Assembly (NCBI GenBank): GCA_039197765.1
Contig: JBCCTX010000238.1
Span: forward strand, 1 to 12,149
Direction of reading: 5' to 3'
Length of the DNA: 12,149 bases
Origin: JBCCTX01 sp039197765
GTDB lineage: Bacteria; Bacteroidota; Bacteroidia; J057
In this document: one piece after another, positions 1 to 6,499 of the stretch
How positions within the stretch are numbered: the stretch's first letter is position 1
Layout: the number at the start of each line of letters is the position of its first letter
Translations under genes and position numbers: made by a program
The notes under the pieces: generated by a model
Databases searched by the model: none
The model's input: the letters and a program-made list of their open reading frames with translations, nothing else
What the model was told of the DNA's origin: nothing

Positions 1-243
1 AATGGGGTTACATTCAATTGTATAGAGTAAAGAATCACCCGTTTTGTATTCCCAGGCCAGTGATAATTTCTCGACATTGGTAGGGGTTATTTGGTCTAAG
101 GTGGAGTAGCTAGAGGATTCGTAATCGGCCTTTCGTATGGGCCAGTCATAAGAATCAGAGGGTGTTGATTCTTGGCAACTGCTCCATGGAAAAAAAAGGA
201 AACAAATGGCAAATAAATAGGTAGTAGTAGATTGCTTGGTCAT
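1..243 (-). CDS. PQQ-dependent dehydrogenase, N-terminal part (cut by left edge)
   Basis: This is the first 81 codons of a gene that continues past the left edge, read from the ATG at 243. The N-terminus has a hydrophobic signal segment ending in a lipobox-like WSSC (Cys at residue 23), so I infer a lipoprotein. The mature part contains DWPI near residue 34, then YSTLDQITPTNVEKLSLAW, YKTGD and a terminal ECNPI. This order is characteristic of the first blade of PQQ-dependent dehydrogenases (glucose/alcohol quinoproteins), in which Y-S-x-L-x-Q-I-x-P-x-N-V-x-x-L-x-x-A-W precedes the CNP segment. Such enzymes oxidise sugars or alcohols in the periplasm and pass electrons to the respiratory chain. 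The substrate cannot be told from this fragment. The gene lies 85 bp downstream of a secreted hypothetical protein on the same strand. Confidence 0.7.
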   Translation of the reverse strand, partial: MTKQSTTTYLFAICFLFFPWSSCQESTPSDSYDWPIRKADYESSSYSTLDQITPTNVEKLSLAWEYKTGDSLLYTIECNPI

Positions 244-328
244 AAGTGAGGGCTAAGAAATGGGTACTTCTTAAGATAAGCAATTGGCTGAAGAATATAT
301 AAGTAATTGTATTTCCAAAATGCCTAGA

Positions 329-928
329 TCACTCCTGCCTCAATCTTCCATTAATAAGCATCTCGTACATATTGGCACCTACGAGTTTGGCCTCTTCCAG
401 GCTGAATTGGCCAAACTGTGGGCTAGCAATGGAATACTTCTCTTCGAAAATGGGTGCGATGTAGCCTCCATCGTCTAATCCCTGTTGTAACAGCATCTTT
501 TTAGTGGCGTTCAGGTGCTGAACTGTACCTCCTACATAGTCATCAGGCAAAGTGGCATATTCAAATATCTCCGTACCAATCTTAATGCGAAATAATTTAT
601 AGTTTACCACGTCTTCTTTAGAAGTTCCCGGTTCTAAGCGTAGTCGCTTTTGCTCTTTGCCTACTACATCTATCTTTTCCTTTACGATCTTTTGCTGGCC
701 TCCCACCAAGAGCCTCAGGGTAAGGGTATTGTCTTCAACGGTGGAAGAGATGACCTTTTCATCGAAGTTGTACAGAGGGAAATCCCTCCGATTGGGAATT
801 TGGGTTCTAGACCAGGAACCATCTGGGAAGATATAAATTCGTTCCCCAGTTTCCAGGGTAGCGGTTTGTTGGGAATGCGCTGTGCTGAAAACAAAGAGGG
901 AGATAAATAATAAGCCGATATATTTCAT
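329..928 (-). CDS. Secreted hypothetical protein with a GERIYIFPDGSW N-terminal motif
   Basis: The 199-residue product starts with a clear signal peptide: MKYIG, a hydrophobic core, then AHS before QQ, with probable cleavage after residue 19. It is therefore exported to the periplasm or beyond. Directly after the cleavage site the sequence reads TATLETGERIYIFPDGSWSRT (residues 22-42). This short beta-hairpin 'attribute-plus-DGTW' segment is common at the N-terminus of small exported Bacteroidota proteins. The rest is mixed beta/alpha and ends in a helical stretch around residues 176-197. I see no catalytic motif, lipobox or membrane helix after the signal, and I do not recognise a named family with confidence. 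It is separated by 158 bp from the arrestin-like gene upstream, and a 10-bp palindrome lies 31-40 bp before its start. Confidence 0.75.
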   Translation of the reverse strand: MKYIGLLFISLFVFSTAHSQQTATLETGERIYIFPDGSWSRTQIPNRRDFPLYNFDEKVISSTVEDNTLTLRLLVGGQQKIVKEKIDVVGKEQKRLRLEPGTSKEDVVNYKLFRIKIGTEIFEYATLPDDYVGGTVQHLNATKKMLLQQGLDDGGYIAPIFEEKYSIASPQFGQFSLEEAKLVGANMYEMLINGRLRQE

Positions 929-958
929 GAGAATGCTTACTAAGGTACTATTTTAATT

Positions 959-968
959 GAACGCGTTC
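959..968. promoter_or_regulatory. 10-bp perfect palindrome GAACGCGTTC upstream of the 329-928 gene
   Basis: GAACGCGTTC is a perfect palindrome placed 31-40 bp upstream of the ATG at 928, in the 158-bp spacer between two minus-strand genes. The position would suit an operator or a half-site pair for a dimeric regulator. No convincing TAnnTTTG box accompanies it, and a 10-bp palindrome can occur by chance, so this is only a candidate. Confidence 0.2.
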
Positions 969-1086
969 TATACTTTACTACATCAGCCTTTAAAGTACGG
1001 CTAGATGTACTAAACTGCCAAGCCCCAATGGATATCTGTGTGTGGGGATTTCATATTCGTGGGAAAGGTTGATCACAAAGCGAATG

Positions 1087-2091
1087 CTAAATCCTTTCAG
1101 GAAGGAGTACTTTTTCAACTTCTATGGGCGCCGTAATGGTAAAAGGAATCCCCAGTGATGAGGTGGCTTTAAGTTTTATTTGCCAATAAATTGACGCATC
1201 TCCAAAGGTTTGGGTAGCGGGTTCTCCATTTGGAAATGGAAATACCAGTTGAGGCGTACCTGTAAGATGTAAAACTTCCTTACGCTCGGATTCAAAAATT
1301 TCTTTTACATAGGTTCTGGTAGAAGTCCCTCGGTCATCTACCACCTTTTCTTTGATTTCGTACCAAATTTTCAAGTTCCGTATCTTACCCCATAGGTTCG
1401 GGTCTTGTAAGGTAACGCGAAAGTTGTTTTCATCTACATGCGTACATCTCAACTCTATTTTCCCAAGAATGGATCTTTTGGCCATTTGATGAAGAATCAC
1501 GAGCGTTAGGATTGAAAGTCCAAAGAGTCCTATGTACAGGAAAGGGATTTCAAAGATTTGTCTGCCTACCACACCCAAAATAAATAAGACTACCAAAAGG
1601 GGGACCATAATCACAGCAAGTGAACTGGAAGTATCCGTTAGGCTAAGTTTTTCTTCTGTTATCCGGTACCTGGCCCTTCTATTCTTAAAGGTAAGATAAG
1701 TGGCTACCTTGCGCGGATTTGCTTCAAATAGCTTTTTGAAAAAGCCCTTTTTTTCTCCTGGTCTTTCAAAGAGAGGCTGAAGTCTGATATGAAAATCGAC
1801 CTTTTTACCCTTATAACTTTCCATAGCCATATTCTTGAAAGATATCGGATGAGTATAAGATTCTCCTGCCACAAAGGTCTCTTCTACCGCAAAGTATTCC
1901 TTTTGAATAGATTGGGTAGCAGTACTCATACTTCCTCTTGCTTCGGCAACCAACTCGTACCCCACGGTTACCCCTTGTAGGGTTTCTTTAGGAGTAACCG
2001 TCATTTTCCCTTGTATGGTTTCTCCTAAGGGTAAAGTTTCATTCAAATCGAATTCTTCTAACTCAAATCTAATTTCAAAATTGCTGATCAT
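1087..2091 (-). CDS. Arrestin-like protein with a central two-helix membrane hairpin (paralogue A)
   Basis: The 334-residue product has no signal peptide. Residues 1-110 look like an arrestin/Spo0M-type beta-sandwich: an acidic first strand, LPLGETIQGKMTV at 20-32, a strand VTVGYELVAEARG (41-53), then YTHPISFKN and SYKGKKVDFHIRLQ (79-105), matching the 'pFsF...Y.G...i.v.l' rhythm of arrestin folds. Two membrane helices follow (about 158-175 and 182-202). A second beta-rich domain (about 208-330) ends in IYWQIKLKATSSLGIPFTITAPIEV, again like the end of an arrestin domain. Both beta domains should lie on the same side of the membrane, presumably the cytoplasm. The arrestin-like call is by fold pattern, not a database match. 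The gene is a tandem paralogue of its upstream neighbour, 66 bp away, with the same architecture. Function is unknown; a scaffold for partner proteins is a reasonable inference. Confidence 0.7.
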   Translation of the reverse strand: MISNFEIRFELEEFDLNETLPLGETIQGKMTVTPKETLQGVTVGYELVAEARGSMSTATQSIQKEYFAVEETFVAGESYTHPISFKNMAMESYKGKKVDFHIRLQPLFERPGEKKGFFKKLFEANPRKVATYLTFKNRRARYRITEEKLSLTDTSSSLAVIMVPLLVVLFILGVVGRQIFEIPFLYIGLFGLSILTLVILHQMAKRSILGKIELRCTHVDENNFRVTLQDPNLWGKIRNLKIWYEIKEKVVDDRGTSTRTYVKEIFESERKEVLHLTGTPQLVFPFPNGEPATQTFGDASIYWQIKLKATSSLGIPFTITAPIEVEKVLLPERI

Positions 2092-2157
2092 AGGTACGTG
2101 GAATGATAACTGCCTGCGTTAGTTAGTTTATTAGGAGCAAAGCCCTCTATTTTAATC

Positions 2158-3141
2158 CTATACTTTTACAACCTGAAAAAGCCCAGAAATTGTATAAGGG
2201 ATGCCATAATTGGATAGAATTCTCACTTTTACTTTACAATAGATAAAGATATTTCCGAAAGTTTGTGAAGTAGGCTTTTTAGGTGGATATGAAAAAGTAG
2301 CTTGTGGGGCTTTGATGGGAGAAAAATGCTTTATTTTTTCAGAGGTATAAATTTTTGTTTCGAAATATCCCCCGCTTTCTGAGCCGGAATGCCACGCCTT
2401 TTCAATGACCTCAAACCAAATCTTCAAACTTTTTGCCTGATTCCAGTGCTTTTCATTGTATAAGGTTACCTGAAAGTCTGTTGCATGGAGTTTCGACAGC
2501 TCTATCTCCAGTTTCCCAACTACCAAATTTTTGTAAGCAAAGTAAACGATAATGAATATAACCAGTAGGAACCCGAGATTTAATACATCCCATATACTAA
2601 GTTTGAATAAATGGAAACTCAAGGTCCCTAATACCACAAACAATGCACCTGTGCCTATAACATAGGCATCCATAGGAGCAGAATTTTTTCTAAGTGGAGG
2701 TATTTCAGGTTGGATTAGATACTGTGGATTTTTTCGGTAAAACTGTAGATATATAGCCTGCTTTCGAGGTCCGATTTCGAATAATTCTTCCAGGAAACTT
2801 ACTTTTTCACCTGGTTTTTTAACCACTGCCTGTAGACGAACCTTGATCGTAATGGTTTTATCCCTGTGGGTTTCAAGTAAGGTATTCTTGAAAGAGAAAG
2901 GATAGGTATAGGTGAGGCCACTCGTAAAATGCACGCTGTTTGCAATAATTTCCTTCTGTACAGTTTTGTACATAGGTTGGGTATCCCCTTGAATTTCGGC
3001 AATTAATTCAAATCCCACCTCTAGCCCCTCAGCAGACTCGAAAGGGGTTATGATCATTTTCCCTTGGATTTCCTCTCCAAAAGGTAAAGGATCACCTTGG
3101 GTGTATTCATCAAACTCAAAATGGATGTTACAATTGATCAT
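2158..3141 (-). CDS. Arrestin-like protein with a central two-helix membrane hairpin (paralogue B)
   Basis: I start this 327-residue protein at the ATG at 3141, although the frame stays open to 3264. From this Met, MINCNIHFEFDEY aligns with MISNFEIRFELEEF of paralogue A, and LPFGEEIQGKMIITP aligns with LPLGETIQGKMTVTP. The longer version would also read 41 codons through the ATPase gene. The architecture mirrors the paralogue: an arrestin-like beta domain (1-108), a basic linker containing PGEKVSFLEELFEIGPRK (110-127; A has PGEKKGFFKKLFEANPRK), two membrane helices (about 160-177 and 183-203), and a second beta domain (208-327) with LKIWFEVIEKAW and TSQTFGNIFIYCKVKV. Its first 14 nt overlap the end of the ATPase gene, implying translational coupling and co-production. 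No catalytic residues are evident. The family name rests on fold-level pattern recognition. Confidence 0.75.
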   Translation of the reverse strand: MINCNIHFEFDEYTQGDPLPFGEEIQGKMIITPFESAEGLEVGFELIAEIQGDTQPMYKTVQKEIIANSVHFTSGLTYTYPFSFKNTLLETHRDKTITIKVRLQAVVKKPGEKVSFLEELFEIGPRKQAIYLQFYRKNPQYLIQPEIPPLRKNSAPMDAYVIGTGALFVVLGTLSFHLFKLSIWDVLNLGFLLVIFIIVYFAYKNLVVGKLEIELSKLHATDFQVTLYNEKHWNQAKSLKIWFEVIEKAWHSGSESGGYFETKIYTSEKIKHFSPIKAPQATFSYPPKKPTSQTFGNIFIYCKVKVRILSNYGIPYTISGLFQVVKV

Positions 3142-3763
3142 GGCGGTTGAAAACGTCGTACAATTGGTTAAGGATGCTCCGAAGATTATCTCCATGTTGA
3201 GAGATAAGCGCCCGTATGTAGCCTGGCTTAAGGTGGATATTCTGAATCTCGCGGCCAGTAGCAAGTGAAATCCGATGCTTCAGGACTTGTGTAAGTAGTG
3301 CTTCATCAATTCCCCTAAAAGAATAGGAAGTAAATGGCCTCCTTGCTAGGATATATTCCCCATTTCTTTTCCAGTGTGTCGTCAGAATAATGAGCCTTTT
3401 TTTTCGGTAAAGTTGGATTCGCTGGAAGACGGTTAGCTTGTGAACGCTATCCAGGAAAAGGATTTCTGCTGGATGGGCATAAATTTCCTCATAATCCCTA
3501 GCACTTTTGGGCAAAAAGAGAGGATATTGAGGAAACTGTGTGTGTAAGTAGCGCAGGTGGGTTGTTTTTCCACGTCCTTTGGAACCAACTAGCTCGATGA
3601 TGCCAGGTTGTTCCCCCTGGATAGCTCGAATAAGCTTTTGGCTAAAGGACCTGGGAACAAAAATATCTTCTATTTCCTCCTCATGTATACCCCCAAAGGG
3701 ATTGAAATGGTAGGGTAAGTCTGTATTGAGGATCAACTGAGATATGCCAAAATGCAGGTTCAT
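3128..3763 (-). CDS. AAA/STAND-like P-loop ATPase coupled to arrestin-like genes
   Basis: This 211-residue protein has an N-terminal segment with NPFGGI (21-26) followed by an acidic helix. A Walker A motif GSKGRGKTT lies at 60-68, a Walker B-like ILFLDS at 101-106, and a sensor-1-like LIILTTH at 124-130. The C-terminal helical part, GYIRALISQHGDNLRSILNQLYDVF (181-205), resembles the lid of AAA-type ATPases, where a G-x-N/D-x-R element is common. It is shorter than typical AAA+ modules and carries no fused effector domain, so any output must come from partners. No membrane helix or signal peptide is seen. The stop codon lies inside the start of the arrestin-like gene (ATGATCAATTGTAA, 14-nt overlap), which ties the two products functionally. 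Chaperone-like remodelling or an NTP-dependent switch are both possible; no known system is recognised. Confidence 0.75.
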   Translation of the reverse strand: MNLHFGISQLILNTDLPYHFNPFGGIHEEEIEDIFVPRSFSQKLIRAIQGEQPGIIELVGSKGRGKTTHLRYLHTQFPQYPLFLPKSARDYEEIYAHPAEILFLDSVHKLTVFQRIQLYRKKRLIILTTHWKRNGEYILARRPFTSYSFRGIDEALLTQVLKHRISLATGREIQNIHLKPGYIRALISQHGDNLRSILNQLYDVFNRHDQL

Positions 3764-3837
3764 CGGCGATAATGTAATACTTAACGCGAAAATTCGACCA
3801 TTTAGGAAGGGGTTTCTGAATCCTCCAAATTAAATCC

Positions 3838-3845
3838 GACCTTTG
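3838..3845 (+). promoter_or_regulatory. Candidate -7 box (GACCTTTG) for the 3876-4016 small ORF
   Basis: GACCTTTG differs from the Bacteroidota -7 consensus TAnnTTTG at one position. A CTG resembling the -33 TTG ends 19 bases before it (3816-3818). Transcription would begin about 25 bases before the small-ORF ATG. Directly after it are two copies of GAGTAT (3845-3850, 3852-3857) and an odd palindrome TATTC-A-GAATA (3855-3865). The match is weak, but the position fits. Confidence 0.25.
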
Positions 3846-3875
3846 AGTATCGAGTATTCAGAATAGTAAAATTAA

Positions 3876-4016
3876 ATGAATAAGGCTTTTACCAACTCTG
3901 TCCACTTGCTAAACGATTACTATAAAGGCGGAAATGCCAAATCTTCAAAGGGTACCCTGAGAATCAAGACCAAAGGTAAAGGGCTTAGAGTTAAACTTGC
4001 GTTGGAGATTGATTGA
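3876..4016 (+). CDS. Candidate small basic protein, 46 aa, the only plus-strand gene
   Basis: An ATG at 3876 opens a 46-codon frame ending in TGA at 4014-4016. It fills most of the gap between the divergent ATPase gene and the convergent BCCT gene, which would otherwise be a 268-bp non-coding stretch. The product begins MNKAFTNSVHLLNDYYKGG and continues with a lysine-rich, alternating segment SKGTLRIKTKGKGLRVKL before LALEID. The pattern suggests a short helix followed by a basic beta hairpin. There is no signal peptide, membrane helix or cysteine. Evidence for coding is the protein-like composition, good use of the gap, a plausible start and a possible -7 box upstream. I recognise no family. 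It could be a small nucleic-acid-binding or regulatory protein, a remnant of a longer gene, or non-coding. Confidence 0.45.
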   Translation: MNKAFTNSVHLLNDYYKGGNAKSSKGTLRIKTKGKGLRVKLALEID

Positions 4017-4031
4017 GTCTTACATTCTTTT

Positions 4032-5507
4032 TTATTCCAACTCTTCTTTCAAATTCCCCTGCACTAGTAGCTTTCCCCAGGCAAATAATATGGCGATAAA
4101 TAGAAAAAGCGCAGGTAACCCCCCAATGGTCGAAATCATTTTAATGCCATCAATTCCCGCGTAGGTTATCATGACCCATGAAACAACTCCAATGATAACT
4201 CCCCATGCAACTTTAATGTAAAATGGCGCCTCAGAATTTTCAGGGGTGATTCCTGTTGAACTCATTCCACTCATAGCAGAGGTGTTGGAGTCTGAAGCGG
4301 TCACCATAGAGAGAAATACCAACAATAGAAAAAAGAAACTCAGTAGGCTCGATAGGGGAAGTTTGTTGAAAATCTGGTAAATAATCGATTCCGGACCAAA
4401 GTTTTGTAAGGAGTAAAACAAGGGATGTTCCGCTACACTTCCATCTATGTGGAGGGTAGCCCCACCAAAAATCATCATCCATACTGCTCCAAATAAGCTT
4501 GTAAGCAAGAGATTGAAATGGATAAATTGTCTTACGGTATAGCCGTAGCCAATCCGACCCAAGAACAAAGAAGAAACGGGGGCCCAGGCCATCCAATTTG
4601 CCCAATAGAAGGTGGTCCAGCTTTGGCTCCAACTCGCATCGAGTGGTTGGCCGAGTTGGGTGCTTCGAGAGAAGAAGTTTTTTACATAATCAGCAAACCC
4701 CTCTGCTCCAATAACCAAGGATTCCCAAGGAGCCACGAGGAAAAAAACCAACGCACTTAAGACAAAGAACGCGCGGGCATTATAGTCGGAGAGTATACGG
4801 ATTCCCTTCATCAATCCACTTCCTGCAGAAATGGTGAAAAAGACCACAATGGCTAGGGCAATTCCTGCATTGAGCCACATAGATTTATGCAAGCCAAAGA
4901 CTTCGTTAAGCCCACCGGAAATGGATAATACCCCGCTCCCCAAACTCGCCGCCATTCCAGCCACTAAGGCGAATAAACAGATAACGTCTATCCCGCTTCC
5001 TACCCATCCTTGAGAATACTTCCCAAATAAAGGATATAATAGCGTTCCCAAAGAAAAGGGTCTTTTGAGATTGTAATAACTTAGGGCAAAGAGCAAGGCC
5101 ATGATGGTGTAGATACTGTAAGGAGTAAGAGTCCAATGCATGTACATCGTAGACATAGCAAAGGTTTGGGCTTCATGGGAGGCAGGAGTAACCCCTAAAC
5201 TGGACGGAGGTTGGTGCAGGTGGTACAAGGGTTCAGCCGTTCCCCAAAACAGGACGCCAGTAGCGATGGTGGTACACAGGGTTATGGAGAAGAGCTTCCA
5301 CTTACTCAGTAGGGGTTTGGCCGCTGCTCCTCCGATTCGTATTTTTCCTACGGGGGAGAAGTAAATCACAATGATCATAAGGACACAGAGAAAACTGGTC
5401 CAAGAAAATACCTGCCCAAAGGTCTCCAGTATCCAAGTATTTACCGCTTCGACGTATTGAAAGAAGGTATCTTTATGGGTAAGACTTAGGACCGTGCTGA
5501 TAAGCAA
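4032..5507 (-). CDS. BCCT-family transporter (betaine/carnitine/choline type)
   Basis: This polytopic membrane protein has at least 491 residues and about twelve helices, and is predicted to import quaternary-ammonium solutes such as glycine betaine, typically with Na+ or H+. Family landmarks appear in order, numbered from the TTG at 5507: GVLFWGTAEPLYHL (84-97), MHWTLTPYSIY (123-133), the BCCT signature region TTFYWANWMAWAPVSSLFLGRI (298-319) followed by GYTVRQF, and TASDSNTSAMSGMS (403-416). The substrate cannot be assigned. The start is doubtful: the first membrane helix clearly begins upstream (VFGLPFGFLL precedes ISTVLSL), yet the frame back to an in-frame TAA at 5568-5570 holds no ATG, GTG or other TTG. 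An ATC at 5553-5555 is the only near-cognate start that restores the helix, unless an indel has removed the true start. It converges on the small plus-strand ORF with 15 bp between stops. Confidence 0.93.
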   Translation of the reverse strand: MLISTVLSLTHKDTFFQYVEAVNTWILETFGQVFSWTSFLCVLMIIVIYFSPVGKIRIGGAAAKPLLSKWKLFSITLCTTIATGVLFWGTAEPLYHLHQPPSSLGVTPASHEAQTFAMSTMYMHWTLTPYSIYTIMALLFALSYYNLKRPFSLGTLLYPLFGKYSQGWVGSGIDVICLFALVAGMAASLGSGVLSISGGLNEVFGLHKSMWLNAGIALAIVVFFTISAGSGLMKGIRILSDYNARAFFVLSALVFFLVAPWESLVIGAEGFADYVKNFFSRSTQLGQPLDASWSQSWTTFYWANWMAWAPVSSLFLGRIGYGYTVRQFIHFNLLLTSLFGAVWMMIFGGATLHIDGSVAEHPLFYSLQNFGPESIIYQIFNKLPLSSLLSFFFLLLVFLSMVTASDSNTSAMSGMSSTGITPENSEAPFYIKVAWGVIIGVVSWVMITYAGIDGIKMISTIGGLPALFLFIAILFAWGKLLVQGNLKEELE

Positions 5508-5653
5508 AAATCCAAAAGGAAGACCGAATACGCCGTATTTGAGTTGCTTTTTGATAGGAGGGGATTGTTAAGTTAATGTGCTACAGGTTTCATGAACCCA
5601 AAGGCTTCCCTCTTGCAGCTTTAGGCCATTTTGTTGGAGAAGGGGTTTGGGAA

Positions 5654-5688
5654 TGCTTAAGCAATACTGTTGAAATAGCATAAGCTAT
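5654..5688. other. Short palindromes in the AviRa-BCCT spacer
   Basis: The spacer between the methyltransferase stop (5724) and the BCCT reading frame contains the 10-bp palindrome TGCTTAAGCA (5654-5663). It also contains a small hairpin ATAGC-ATAA-GCTAT (5675-5688) that on the minus strand is followed by TTTC. The hairpin could be a very weak terminator for the upstream run, but its AT-rich 5-bp stem is poor support. I see no -7 box for the BCCT gene here. Confidence 0.2.
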
Positions 5689-5723
5689 AAAGCTAAAGGA
5701 TTCAAGGAACTTCCCCAAATCGA

Positions 5724-6443
5724 CTATTCTTTTACAGCGAATAATTCGATTACCCGTTTTCCGATCTTAAACTTTTCTACCCGTTTGAAAGCCGGATGCT
5801 TAGGATGTTGGTCTTTGGGATAAATGAGTGCTAGGATTCCTTCCTTGTGCAAATGGGGTAAGAGGTATTCCATCATTAGTCCTAGACTTTTCTGATTCGA
5901 CCATTCCACTAGGTTTCCATAGGGAATATCCGCAATAACGAATTCTGCCTGGAAGTTTGGGACTTTTTCTCGTGCTAGTTTTTGGAGGATATCGCGTTTG
6001 AAAACTCGGGTTTGAAGGCTTTGAGAAGCCAATCCCCTCATGTGTTGAATCTCTGATAGATGTTTGAGCGCAAGGGAATGAGAGGCCTTTCCAAATTGTT
6101 CCCAAAGCCGTTGGAGCTCGACTTTTCGTTTATCCAATCCGGTAGAAGTGAGCAGAGACATGTTTTTCTCTGCTACGCTTAGGAATTCTACATTTACATC
6201 TGAACCGTAGAGCTGCTGAATCTTTCCCGGATTGAGTAAGGCCAGGCAGGTAAGTAGATACCCCGTTCCGCAACAAGGGTCGTAAAGCGTCCAGGATGCT
6301 TTCTTAGAGAAGTGTGCCTCAGCACGCAAAAATATTTCCTGCGCCAACCGCACAGGAAAGTTGGGACTACCTGGATGTCCATACAATACATTTCCCGCAG
6401 CTAGGAATTCATAGGAGGCCAGTTTGGGGTATTTGTAGGGCAT
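5724..6443 (-). CDS. AviRa-family 23S rRNA methyltransferase (aviRa-like)
   Basis: The 239-residue protein matches the AviRa rRNA guanine methyltransferase family along its whole length, close to the roughly 250 residues of the founder from the avilamycin producer. Visible landmarks are VLYGHPGSPNFPVRLAQEIF (19-38), the SAM-binding motif I DPCCGTGYLLT (55-65), the acidic post-motif GSDVN (80-84), EQFGKAS (115-121), the catalytic-type motif DIPYG (172-176) with W181 just after, and a terminal FKIGKRVIELF (225-235). AviRa uses S-adenosylmethionine to methylate a guanine in 23S rRNA and gives resistance to orthosomycins such as avilamycin. Whether this homologue modifies the same base is inference. 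No antibiotic biosynthesis genes are in the window. It lies 56 bp downstream of the kinase-like gene on the same strand and may share its transcript. Confidence 0.85.
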   Translation of the reverse strand: MPYKYPKLASYEFLAAGNVLYGHPGSPNFPVRLAQEIFLRAEAHFSKKASWTLYDPCCGTGYLLTCLALLNPGKIQQLYGSDVNVEFLSVAEKNMSLLTSTGLDKRKVELQRLWEQFGKASHSLALKHLSEIQHMRGLASQSLQTRVFKRDILQKLAREKVPNFQAEFVIADIPYGNLVEWSNQKSLGLMMEYLLPHLHKEGILALIYPKDQHPKHPAFKRVEKFKIGKRVIELFAVKE

Positions 6444-6499
6444 GGGTAGGTAGTAAGTAATAGGTATTTGGCGTAAAGGGTAAGGGTTTGGGTTGCTTA

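Noticed and set aside
994..1011. Hairpin AGTAC/GTACT in the 929-1086 spacer
   Set aside because: Only a five-base-pair AT-containing stem with an eight-base loop; within chance expectation for the spacer length.
1023..1047. Stem CCCCA/TGGGG as a terminator for the arrestin-like gene
   Set aside because: The stem is five base pairs with a 15-base loop and no T-tract on the minus strand; too weak to call.
3142..3264. N-terminal 41-residue extension of the second arrestin-like protein
   Set aside because: It overlaps the ATPase gene completely in another frame, has no counterpart in the tandem paralogue, and lacks a signal-peptide or domain pattern.
3826..3833. CAAATTAA as a minus-strand -7 box (TTAATTTG) for the ATPase gene
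   Set aside because: It misses the first TA and has no TTG at the -33 distance, so it cannot be separated from background AT-rich sequence.
4240..5364. Open frames of 60-130 codons inside the BCCT gene on both strands
   Set aside because: They lie fully inside a gene with clear family motifs and encode low-complexity or basic sequences with no recognisable domains.
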